Shown: positions 51,226-61,888 of the stretch, one piece after another
How positions within the stretch are numbered: position 1 is the stretch's first letter
Layout of the letters: each line of letters begins with the position of its first letter
NCBI GenBank assembly: GCA_036924285.1
Contig: JAYKYS010000008.1
Location: forward strand, 24,475,001 to 24,539,000
Direction of reading: 5' to 3'
Source of the DNA: Asterella californica
Taxonomy: Eukaryota > Streptophyta > Marchantiopsida > Marchantiales > Aytoniaceae
DNA length: 64,000 bases
The notes under the pieces: model-generated
Told to the model about the DNA's origin: nothing
The model's database searches: none
The model's input: only the letters and a program-made list of their open reading frames with translations
Program-made: the position numbers and the translations under genes

Positions 51226-51978
51226 TCTATCGTGTGCACACCATCACTACACAATACACATCGTTGTTAGACCAAATGATACATACACAAGTGTGCCACA
51301 ATCGCCTCTTTGTTAGATGTTAGGTCCGTCTAACTCCAAATAGCCATATATCTCAATTACGTGATATGCACCTCAAAGATCAAGAGGTTGGGTGTTATGC
51401 CGTCTAATTGTTAGTCGCATATATGTAATCCATATGACAAGGTCAAATTGATCATCTCGTTATACTCACCATGGACACATCCATCACTCTAGAGGAACTG
51501 CGTCGAGAAGTGGAGTCAAACACAACATGTGTCATCTACTTGAACAATCATCAGACAATAACATACTAGTTGCTCCACTAGCCAATCCACACAACATGCA
51601 TCTCAAGGCATCTTGTACTATTGCTAAGCTCGGATCCATTATATTATCGATGTTTGAAAAATGATATGATGCACAATTATGCACATGATATTTCAAACAA
51701 CATCATCAAGGTCTTCTAACATGAGAATTCTAGAAGATAACACCTAAGATAGTGCATCTTAAGATAACATCTAAGGTCGTCAATGCAGTCTGCTTCAAAT
51801 AAACATAATCGTCAAGGAGAAATTTACATATGGATGGTCAAAATCTCCTCCTCGAGTAGTCGCATACCGCAACGAGTCTGTTAATGAAGTGACCAAAATT
51901 GATCTTTTTTCATCACGAATGGAGCTAAGACGACGGAGTTATTGACAATTGTGACTTTTTAGAATTTCGTGCTTCACG
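51226..51978. repeat. Left half of the older repeat invaded by the chromovirus
   Basis: There is no coding content. The part next to the chromovirus (about 51900-51978) matches 14640-14724, and the right half resumes at 57324-57462. See the entry at 14600-15000. Confidence 0.45.
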
Positions 51979-51983
51979 ACGTT

Positions 51984-52473
51984 TGTAATAAACAGAGCTC
52001 TACTTATCGATTAGAGGTGAAAATTGGTTTGGTAGAAGTCCTTGGTATAACAATCAGTTATGGCTAAGTCAGTCTGAGAATACATGCAGCAAAAGAGTAC
52101 TTTTACTAATAGACGAGAGCGTCAAAAGTCCGCCAAAAACTTCCGGAAGGAATTTGAGGATCCAAACGATGTTTTTTCAATCCGAAAATGGACGATTAGA
52201 GGTAGGGCTTAAGGCATGCCTTTAATGACATAGTTCGTACTCTTCGAGAGCTTTCCAACGAGCCTTTTTGGCTCATTCTGAGCCCTCTAGATGATGTTTT
52301 GGAGTTTCAGATCTAAAGCTACATGTAAACCACGTCAGGGATCCGTGTGCTCACTTTGAGAGGTCAGCATTGACTTGAATCTTATCTTGTACTCCTCCTA
52401 TCACTATATAAAGTATGAGAATGCACCTCCAAAGACATTCGAGTTTGAGTTCACTCTATAGTCTCGTCTTACA
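51984..52473 (+). repeat. 5' LTR of the chromovirus
   Basis: 490 bp, from TGTAATAAACAGAGC to CGTCTTACA. It contains the LTR promoter TATA box (TATATAAA, about 52405-52412) near its right end. Confidence 0.92.
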
Positions 52474-52474
52474 A

Positions 52475-52488
52475 TGATATCAAAGCAG
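52475..52488 (+). other. Primer binding site (initiator tRNA-Met type)
   Basis: TGATATCAAAGCA, one base after the 5' LTR, matches the plant tRNA-iMet primer binding site TGGTATCAGAGC with two G-to-A type changes. Confidence 0.8.
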
Positions 52489-52599
52489 GGAACTCTAAGA
52501 GAGCGGATTATTCTTCTTAGAAGGACCTTTGATCGAGGTACTTGGTAATTGGAACTCTGAGTACGTTGGAAGTGTATAAGAGAGCTATGTGATGGACGG

Positions 52600-53457
52600 G
52601 GATAGATTTCCAGCTCCAGAATTACCATTCTTGAATCCTTTTCACATCAAGCTTATATATCTACGTCGTGAGCATTTTCGAGTGTACATTGTCTATCATT
52701 TCGGTGAGGATTTCATGGTCAAGTGATGAATTCGTCAATCCCGATGATTCTTCCAGTAGTGACGTCTACGACCAATTGAGATTTGATCGTCTATATCTTG
52801 ATTTAGCGAGCAGGGATCTAAACCTACCCGCTCCAGTTCTCTTCAACATGTGGATGGAGATATGCAATGTCTGTAGACCAAAATCGTTACATAGAGAGTT
52901 TGTGATTAGAAATTTCGGTGAGGATTTCTATCGTGAGATGATCGATTCTCCCGTTCTCTTTGTTGTATCTGTAGTGTATGAACGTTTTCGGGTGGCTGTC
53001 ATAACAAATCCGACAAGAGGTAATGATGCAAAATCCACTCACGGTTTTTGAGACCATCGCTTGCGCTCAAAGAATTGCTGGAGCATTAGGAGGAGGAGAA
53101 GTGATGACTCCATCAAATCATCAAAATTGACCCAAAGTCCAATATGCAAGTGGTCCGACAACCATGGAGTTGGGCAACATCCCCTATCAACCACGACAAT
53201 TTCAAGTGGAGATTGTTGAGGACGACAAAAAAAAAGACGTCAAGGAGCTCTTAGAGGAGAATGTGTCAGAATGCTCGCCTCAATCCGAGCAACGTCGATG
53301 TTACAACTGTGGACGATTTGGTCACATAGTTGCAAATTGCCGTAACCGTTTTCTTAGAGATCCAAGATCTCCATATCGTCGACCTTTGAATTATCTGAAC
53401 GAGAGAGAAAGAAATGAAGAAGTCGAGACAAGATCGAAAAATGAAAAACATCAATAA
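52600..53457 (+). pseudogene. Chromovirus gag remnant with CCHC zinc knuckle
   Basis: Broken Gag. 52668-53048 reads as an acidic then helical region (RFDRLYLDLASRDLNLP). 53164-53457 ends in the nucleocapsid knuckle CYNCGRFGHIVANC (CX2CX4HX4C, about 53299-53340). Frameshift and stops between the two blocks prevent one continuous Gag. Confidence 0.75.
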
Positions 53458-53559
53458 ATGCACCTCGCAGCCTTACTGGTTTAAGGAAAGAGAAGAAAGG
53501 TGAGGAAAGGAAAAGGAGAATGACAAAAAGTTAATGCGCAATTGATTGTCACGGATGGA

Positions 53560-56500
53560 GTCTTGGAAGGGACCTAGGTGAAAGTACTCATCGATGCTGG
53601 TGCAACAGAGAACTTTCTATCTCGATCGACTGCTATGAAGTTAAGAATGGAGTTAGAAAGTGATGAGAGTAAAGAGATGGAACTACCCAATGGACAAACC
53701 GAGAAGATTGAGACTTTACCTCAAAAGATAGAATTTACTTTAGGTGAATATCGCGAAGATATTGTGTGATGAGAGATCAAAATAGCTCGGTAGGTGATAT
53801 TGGGTATGTAGTGGATGGAGCAATATAATCCTGAAGTGATGAAAACCAAATAGTGGAAAATCTTTGGAGATAGAGTGAGATCTCGAAGACAAAACTTGTC
53901 TTTGTATGTCATAGATACGAGTGCTATACGTAATAGCGATGTTTGTTTTTTATGTTTAACAAGAGAGGTCTCGAGTGCACAACTCGAGTTCTAGAAAACT
54001 TGACAGATGTGATAGCAGAATATGTGGATGTCTTTCTCGATGATCTCTCATTAGAGCTACCGCCAGAATGACAGATTGATCACAAAATTGAGGTGATTCC
54101 AAGGAGCACTCTTCCTTGTAAAGTTCCATACAGACTAGCACCACATGAATTGGAGGAGTGCAAAGCACAAACTGAGGAGATGTTGCAGAAAGGATTTATC
54201 TAGCATAGTGTGTCACCATATGGAGCTCCAGTCCTTTTTGTGAAGAAAAAAGATAATAGTCTACGGATGTGCATCGATTATCGAGCACTCAATCAATAGA
54301 CGGTGAAGAATAAGTATCCATTATCTCGGATGGATGACCTGTTCGACCAACTTGAAGGAGCAAAGTACTTCACGAAACTAGACTTACGGAGCGGGTATAG
54401 CCGATGAAGATGTGGAGAAGACTGTCTTTCGAACAAGATATGGTCACTTCGAATACTTAGTGATGTCATTTGGTCTCACAAATGCACCAGCCACCTTCAT
54501 GATATGATTAATGACATATTCAGTCCTTACTTAGACAGATCAGCCATTGTATTTCTTGACTGTATTCTAGTCTATAGCAAAACTATGAGAAAACATGTGC
54601 ACTTTTTGAGAGAGGTTCTCCAAGTACTCCGCCACAATAAATTTGATGTCAAAATTTCAAAATGTGAATTTAGCAAGACAGAGATGGATTACTTAAGATA
54701 CAAAGTGAGTGCATAAAGTATACAAGTAATGGTTGATAAAATAGCCGTCATCCAACAGTGGAAGGCTCTAGAAGATCAGACCCAACCTAAGAGCTTCTTA
54801 GGATTGATAGGATTTTATCATAGATTTGTTAAGCATTTTGCCAAGATTGCACAACCACCTAACTGCTCTATTATACAAAGAAAAGAAATGGATGTGAAGA
54901 ACAGCGCAAGAAGTAGATTTTCAAGCACTGAAGATCGCACTACTACATGCTTCGATACTCAAGTGGTACGACCCAAAAAAACCTATAAAGTTAGCAATGG
55001 ATGCATCAGACACAACAGTAAGGGCGGTGTTGCAGCAAGAATGGAAGAATGGTTGGCATCCAATTGCATACTTTTCTCGGAAGTTGCTACCAACAGAACA
55101 AAACTACCACACCACTGAAAGAGAAGAATTGACAATAGTCCTCGTCACGAAGCATTGGAAGCACTATATAGGGGAGAAGGCTTTTGTGGTCGAGACAGAC
55201 TACAAACCTTTAGTCTATTTAGAGACGTAGAAGGATCTCTCAAAGAGACAAATCCGTTGGATAGAATGAAGACAATGATTCAACATGACCATCACATATG
55301 TTGAGGACAAGAATCAAATTGCTGATGCATTAACTCGCATGCCTATTGTGCATAACATAGTCTCTGAAGTCAAGATGAATTCTGACTTCTAGACAAAATT
55401 GATCGAGGACACAAGATCATATGTACAGATTGTAGCAGCCAAACCTTCAAGAATCATCACTCACAATCATGGTCTGGTATTCCATGAATAGAAGTTATGG
55501 ATCCCAGAGCATCCAGAATTACGTACCACCATACTAACGAAATGTCACGATTCAGTCATTGCAGAACACATGGGAGCAGAAAAGACACTAGAAGCAGCCT
55601 ACCGAGTGATCTATTGATCCAAGATGACAGAGGATGTTGCAATATACATTCGGAGTTGTGTAATGTGTCAACAAAATAAGGTTACAAATCAAGCACCCTC
55701 CGGTCGTCTTCAACCCCTCCCGATTCCTTCCAAACATTGGGACCATGTTAGTATGGACTTTGTGTGTGAACTACCCATGATCAATTTTGATTTTGACTCC
55801 ATAGTCGTCTTTGTCGATAAGCTTAGCAATATGATCTACATTCCATCAATCACGAAAGACGTCTGAGACTCTCAACTTGCTCAGTTATACTTGAACATCA
55901 TTTTTGCTCAGCATGGTCTGTCTCGAGTGCTTGTAACAAATAGGTCCTCAGTTTACTATTTTATTTTGGAGAACCCTATTTAGTCTGCTCGAAACTAAAC
56001 TTGTCATGTCTACTACTTATCACCCACCGATCAATGGACAAACTGAATAAGCCAATCGAACAATTGAAGACATGCTACGGGTCTGTACTCTAGAAGAGCA
56101 AGCAAAGTGAGACACCTATTTCTTTTGATAAAATTAACCTACAACTACTCTCTCAATGCATCTATTCGCAAAACTTCTTTTTATCTCATGTACAGAGAAC
56201 ATTCTCTCACACTCGGAAGCTTGACACGATTCGGTAAGTCATCGTCAGTTAACATCAAAGTGGATGTTGTCATTGAGTTCGTTGCACGAATTCAACAAGG
56301 AGCGAAAAAAGCTAATGTGAAACTGCAAGTTGCTCAGAATAACAAAAGTAATATGCTGATGGACACCGTCAGCATGAAGAGTTCATGATTGGTGATCAAG
56401 TTTGGTTATCCACAACCAACCTTGCGTTGATCGACAGTCATAAATTCAACCTTCGCTTCATCGGACCTTTCTCTATTGTTCTCAGAATAAGGACAGTTGC

Positions 56501-56770
56501 ATATCAACTCGAATTTCCATCTCACATGAAGATCCATCCGGTTTTTCATGTATCTTTATTACGGCAATATACACCACGACCTCATAAATTTGGAAGTTCG
56601 CAAGAGTCACGACCTCCTCCTCAAATTGTCGATAACGAGAAAGAGTTTGAAGTAGAACGCATCTTAAAGAACATGTTCGTGAGACTCGTCATCAACGGAT
56701 AGATTACTTGGTGAAATATACAAGATATCCATTACATGAAGCAACATGACAACCTGCAACTAATCTTGCA
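53560..56770 (+). pseudogene. Chromovirus pol remnant: PR, RT, RNase H, IN, chromodomain
   Basis: Protease at 53578 has LIDAGATENF (family LIDSGA). RT at 54100-54720 shows [36 protein letters not shown] and [14 protein letters not shown], but the catalytic YLDD box is FLDC, so the second Asp is lost. RNase H at 54990-55230 keeps MDASD, EREEL and ETDYKPL. Integrase at 55530-56370 keeps the zinc-binding CVMCQQNK and HWDHVSMDFV, with stops. The C-terminus reads AYQLEFPSHMKIHPVFHVSL, then a chromodomain (FEVERILK...DYLVKYTRYPLHEAT, about 56640-56750) with its conserved Trp codon now TGA. Confidence 0.85.
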
Positions 56771-56830
56771 CACGCCCACTCGTAGTGAAAGCTTTCGAAT
56801 AACATTTGAGCAACGAGGACGTTGCTTCTT

Positions 56831-56846
56831 AAAAAGGGGGGAGGTT
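56831..56846 (+). other. Polypurine tract of the chromovirus
   Basis: AAAAAGGGGGGAGG directly precedes the 3' LTR, where it would prime plus-strand synthesis. Confidence 0.85.
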
Positions 56847-57318
56847 TGTAATAAATAGAGCTCTACTTATTGACTAGAGGTGAAAATTGGTTTGGTAGAA
56901 GTCCTTGGTATAACAATCAGTTACCGCTAAGTCGTCTGAGAATACATGTAGCAAAAGAATACTTCTACTAATAAGTGGGAGTGCCAAAAGTCCGCCAAAA
57001 ACTTCAAGAATGAATTTGAGGGTCCAAACCAAATGGACGGTTAGCGGCAGGGCTTAAGACATGCGTTAAATGTCCTGGTTCGTACTGTTCGAGAGCTTTC
57101 CAATAAGCCTTATTTGACTCATTCTAATTCTTCTAGATGTTGTTTTGGAATTTCGGATCTAAAGCTGCATGTAAACCACGTCAGTGATCCGTGTGCTCAC
57201 TTTGAAAAGTCAACATTGGTCTGAATCCTATCATGTACTCCTCTTATCACTATATAAAGTACGAAAATGCACCTCCAAGGGCATTCGAGTTTGAGTTCAC
57301 TCTAGAGCTCGTCTTACA
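56847..57318 (+). repeat. 3' LTR of the chromovirus
   Basis: 472 bp, from TGTAATAAATAGAGC to CGTCTTACA, paired with 51984-52473. It lacks a 17-bp stretch present in the 5' LTR near 52170. Confidence 0.92.
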
Positions 57319-57323
57319 ACGTT

Positions 57324-57462
57324 GATAAGACGTCTGACAAGCTGATGTGGCATCTGAAATGTTGACAGGAAAAAATACAAGCAAGATGTTGACATGATGA
57401 ATGTTGCTTGGATGAAGATGTTGACAAGGTGTTACGACTAAGATGGCAGAGTTGGACGACGT
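57324..57462. repeat. Right half of the invaded older repeat
   Basis: Continues the sequence interrupted at 51978 and matches 14730-14860 (GGCATCTGAAATGTTGACA against AGCATCTAATAACAGTGCTGACA). It ends ACGACGT, where LTR copy A begins, so two independent LTR elements entered the same repeat 140 bp apart. Confidence 0.5.
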
Positions 57463-58942
57463 TGTCAGGTTGAGAGTCTTCCTGGGAAGGGCGAACCTTC
57501 TGGCTGTGATATGAGCTTGAAGGCTGTGTTTAATCTACTCGGGGAAGCGTTGGGCTCTTGGCTGCGGCTGGTCTACTCACAGGATAGGCTTCATGTCTCA
57601 AGGTGATACTGAAAACACTCAGGTAAGTCTCTAGGCTCTTCTGATAAGTTCAGGAAGCAGAGTTCAGGCTTAACTAGCAATGATAAGATCAGATGGCGAA
57701 CTTTGACACTCAAGATTGAGAAATATGTGAAGGTTCAGACTTCAGAACTCCTCCTACATGTAAACAAGGTTCTACTGGATACACATACGAAATTTCAGCT
57801 TCAGATCAGTTCAGAGCACTAAGATATGAGCAGAAACTTTCTGAGTAGAGAAATTACGGCAGTTTTTGGTACCCAGACAGCTATTTCGACCTATAACAAG
57901 GAAATGGCTCGATCACTTTGGGGAATTCTTACAGGACTTGCAGTACACAGCTTGATGAACACTCCTGTGAAGTTGGGCCACCTGATTCCACACAGAACTC
58001 CAGATCTCGCTCTCCAAAGTTGCTGCTCCAGATTGAGAGCTTTTCGGACCCCCTCTACTTCAGCGGTCGCCCTGAATTACTCACTGACTCAATTGACATG
58101 AAAATTTGGAGACAGTCGTAGCCCTGCTGACAGTGAACACAGCCACGAAGTTTTGAAGCAATTTCCTCGATTCTGCTAAAAATGACACTCAAAACCCCAA
58201 ATTGAACAGAAGTGCTTCAATTTTGACACAAATCGAACTTCAATCAGCCATAACTCCTTGTTTATTGCCTCAAATCGATCAAACTTTTTTCTGACAGTGC
58301 TTGGCTCGACGAGCTCTATCTCCCCATGCTCTCAGATTTCGAAGTGCCCTCACAAATTGCTCGAACTCCCCTCTAGAGCTCTGTTTCTAAATTTAGAGTT
58401 TAACAAAAGACAAAAACAGACCAATGGGAGTTCATAGCTCCACTTGGTTGTCCTTTAGTACCCTAAACCACGTGGCAACTTAGTTTTACCCATAGGCTAC
58501 CACGTCAAGCTCCCTAGAGTGCCAACGTAAAACTTAAACTACCTAAAACGACACGCAGCCCCGAAAAATACTTAAATCAGCTAGAAAGCGTGCATGGGCG
58601 ACAAATAAGTACAACCCATGAGCTCAAACCCCTATCTACATGATAAATCTAAGTCATGTACATTGAGTATCATAGATAAGTATGAATTCACTTGCACAAG
58701 CGTACGAATGCTTGAACAAGATAAATGTCATACTACCAACCTACTAGGATCCAAAATATATGACAGAGTTAACACCATATGCAAAAGGTGTCAACCATAA
58801 GCATAAAAGACTAAGAACAGTACAGAGTTAACTTCTAAGACTACTGAACATCAAGTGTCGGAGTAGAAATAACATGCGCTAAGTAACGCGACAGCAGTGA
58901 TAAGTGAATCATTTACTATGTCAAATGATTCACATCACGACA
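57463..58942 (-). repeat. 3' LTR of Ty3/gypsy copy A (1480 bp)
   Basis: On the minus strand it runs from TGTCGTGATGTGAATC (58942) to CTCTCAACCTGACA (57463). It aligns with the solo LTR and with LTR copy B except in about 58640-58925 (U3), where its sequence is different and longer. Confidence 0.88.
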
Positions 58943-58954
58943 TCCACCCCCTCT
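58943..58954 (-). other. Polypurine tract, copy A
   Basis: Minus strand AGAGGGGGTGGA immediately before the LTR start TGTCGTG; it fixes the LTR boundary and orientation. Confidence 0.85.
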
Positions 58955-60568
58955 GAACCTGTACATCCTCCGGTATGTGCCAATCTCCTCAGTCTTCTGT
59001 TTGATCTTCATGATCATCGCTCTCCTCCGCCTTAGTCTCATCAGACACTGGGACGTCTCCGTCTCTTGTTGTCCTCAGCTCCGACTCCAAAAAGTTGAAT
59101 AACTCAACTGACCCTCCGCGTCTCTTGAACAATTTCACACGTTTGCCAGCCACAAGTAGCTTCAAAGGAGTACCATCCAACTCACGCAACCTATAAGTGG
59201 CATTCTCATACACATCTAGCACAACATAAGGCCCGAACCATCTTCGAGAGAACTTACGGAGTGTAGAATGCTGATTCTCCAACGTGCTATCATATACCAG
59301 AACCCAATCACCAACATGTATTGGCTTCGGTCGTAGTCGGTGAGTCTTGTCAAAACGTTCCTTGTTTCTGACTCGAGCCACCTTCAGCCTCTCCTGCGCA
59401 TCAGCAAGATCTTCCTCTCTTCGCTCCAACTGCCTAATACGTAAAGCAAGGAGTGAAGTACGATCTATACCATCTTCCCATGGTAGCGTAGCCCATGTAG
59501 GAAAGTTCTCCTCAGCAGGCATGATCGGTTTCTGCCCCAGCATAAGTTCAACTGGCATATAACCAGTCGTGGTACAGTGTGAAGTTCTATCAGCCCACAA
59601 AGCAAATGGAAGTAGTCTCGGCCATTCTCTAGGCCTACCATCACATGCTTTCACTAAAGCATGAACAATAGAAGGGTGTCCTCGTTCACTCTTACCAATG
59701 CCCTCTGGATTCATAGCAGTGGTAAGCCGAAGCTTTACTCCATAACGAGCAAAAAACTCTTTCACTTCAGCGCCTCTCAACTCGCCTCTATCTGCACGTA
59801 ATCTCCCAACCGATCCATAGCGACAGACGATATCTTCAAGCACGAACTGGCAGATATTCTCTGTAGTCTTCGTCCGTAGTGCTCGTCCCTCCACATAGTT
59901 GGAGAGATCCTCTCGAGCCAACACCAAGTAACGCATCCCCCATAACCCCGGTGGCATCATCACAAGATCAAGAACCCACTGAAAATGAATACTAGGTGGA
60001 TAAGTAGGTACAAGCCCATCTCTGTAACGGACCTTAGAGTAGAACTGGCAGTGCAGACACGACCCAACAAAGTCCACCACGTCTTGATACAAACCCTTCC
60101 ACCAGTAACGCTCCTTCAGCTTCGTGTATGTAGCCCAGACTCCACGATGTCCAGCCCACAAGGTATCATGAAACTCCTTCAGCAGATTAAGCTTTGTCGG
60201 TTGATCATCCACCACTCTAGTAAGCATCCCATCTCTTCTCTTCGGACGTTTCCACAGATAACCCTCACGTAGAAGATAACTATACGCCTTCCGTCTGATC
60301 TCCTTGAACTCTGCATCACTCCATCCTTCTCTTCTGGATAACGAACTCAGATAAAATCCAATATTGCGGAACTTTTCTGAGTAGAACCCCTCATTGAACG
60401 GCAGTGGTTCCAAGTCTGAAGTCTACTGACCAACTTGGCACCAAACGTCTCTCTTCTCTTCATTTTCCACCTCTGCAAACATCTCATCCTCATCTGTATA
60501 ACGAGCCCTAGACAACATATCTGCAACTGGATTGTCTTTCCCTGCTATATGCTTTAGCTCAGGGTTCT
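58955..60568 (-). pseudogene. Ty3/gypsy copy A: integrase and C-terminus, truncated
   Basis: Long open frame 60413-58989 with only one internal stop upstream (CAG to TAG at 60425-60423, compared with copy B). Integrase zinc finger (HDTLWAGHRG...CLHCQF), catalytic core (VLDLVMMPPG, RADRGELRG, SERGHPSI as D, D, E), then the GPY/F motif (RWFGPYVVLDVYENATYRL) and a short acidic tail; no chromodomain is seen. The sequence stops abruptly at 60568 inside the RNase H tail (GKDNPVADMLS...), where LTR copy B begins, so reverse transcriptase, protease and gag are missing. Confidence 0.85.
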
Positions 60569-61823
60569 ACTCAGGGAAGTGTTGGGTTTCAGGCTATGGT
60601 TGCTTACTACAGAGGTAGGCTTCAGATCAAAAGGGAACACTATAAACACTCACTTCAGGTCGAATGGACCCTCCAGTATGTTCAGGAAGCGAAAATCAAG
60701 TCAGACTAGTAGTAATAAGGTCAGACAGCAAACTTTAACAGTCCAGAATCAGAAACATACGATGGTTCAGACTTCAGAACTCCTCCTACATGTAAATGAG
60801 GCCCTACTGACCATACACACGAAGTTTCAGCTTGAGATCAAATCAGAGTGTCGAGATATGGGCAGAAACGTTCTGAGCAGAGAAATTACGGCAATTTCTG
60901 GTACCCAGACAGCTATTATTTCGACCTAGAACAGAGAATTGGTTTGATCACTTTCGAAGATTCTTACAGGATTTGTAGTACACAGCTTGCTGAACACTCC
61001 TGTGAAGTTGAGCCTCCTGATTGTACACAGAACTCCTGATCTTGCTCTCCAAAGTTGCTGTTCCAAATTGAGAGCTTTTCGGACCCCCTCTGCTTCAGCG
61101 GTCGTCTCGAATTACTCAGTCACTCAATCGACATGAAAATTTAGGGACAGTCGTAGCCCTGCTGAGAGTGAATGTGACCACGAAGGTTTGAAGAGATTTT
61201 CTCAAATCTACTGCGATTGACACCGAAAACCCCAAAATCAACAGAAGTGTTGCAATTCTGGCACAAATCGAACTTCAATCAGCCATAATTCTTTCTTTAT
61301 TGCTCCAAATCGATCAAAAATTTTGCTGACAGTGCTTGGCACGACGAACCCTATCTCCCTGTGCTCTCATATTTCGAAGTCCCCTCTCCAAATGCTCGAA
61401 CTCCTCTTAAGACCTCTACTACTAAGTTTAGCAATACACAAAGACAAAATTGGACCAATGAGAGTTCATAGCTTCACTCCCTTGTCCTTTTGTGTCCCAA
61501 ACCACGTGGTGACTTAATATTGCACATAGGCTACCACGTCAAGCCCCTAAAGTGCCAGCATAGACCCTAAACTACATGCGACGACATGTAAAACGACACA
61601 TAATCCCGAAAGGTAACCTAATCTCGCTAGGAAGCATGCATGGGCGACATGTAAGTACAACCCATGATCTTAACTCTATCAACATGGTAATTAACCTTCT
61701 AAGCCTCAAAATATATATCATCATCAAAAATCGACTTCTCTGAGGTCCTAACTTCGCTCGGAGAAACTAACGTCTGACAGAGAGGTGAATTATTTACAAT
61801 GTAAAATGATTCACATCACGACA
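60569..61823 (-). repeat. 3' LTR of Ty3/gypsy copy B, truncated
   Basis: It starts on the minus strand at 61823 (TGTCGTGATG) but lacks about the last 80 bp of the full LTR, ending at the copy A junction (60568/60569, TTC|TACTCAGGG). Its U3 resembles the solo LTR more than copy A. Confidence 0.85.
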
Positions 61824-61835
61824 TCCACCCTCTCC
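61824..61835 (-). other. Polypurine tract, copy B
   Basis: Minus strand GGAGAGGGTGGA directly before the LTR start. Confidence 0.8.
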
Positions 61836-61888
61836 AAACCTGCACATCCTCCGGCATGTGCCAACCTCTTCAGTCTTCAGTTTGTTCT

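Larger units (their letters stand above)
51984..57318 (+). mobile_element. Chromovirus-type Ty3/gypsy LTR retrotransposon, full length, degenerate
   Basis: The element spans 5335 bp: 5' LTR 51984-52473, 3' LTR 56847-57318, both TG...CA, flanked by a perfect 5-bp target-site duplication ACGTT (51979-51983 and 57319-57323). Domain order gag zinc knuckle, protease, RT, RNase H, integrase, chromodomain defines a chromovirus. The LTRs differ at many sites (by eye roughly 12-13 percent, mostly transitions, plus a 17-bp indel), so insertion is old, and the ORFs are broken by several stops and frameshifts. Confidence 0.93.
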
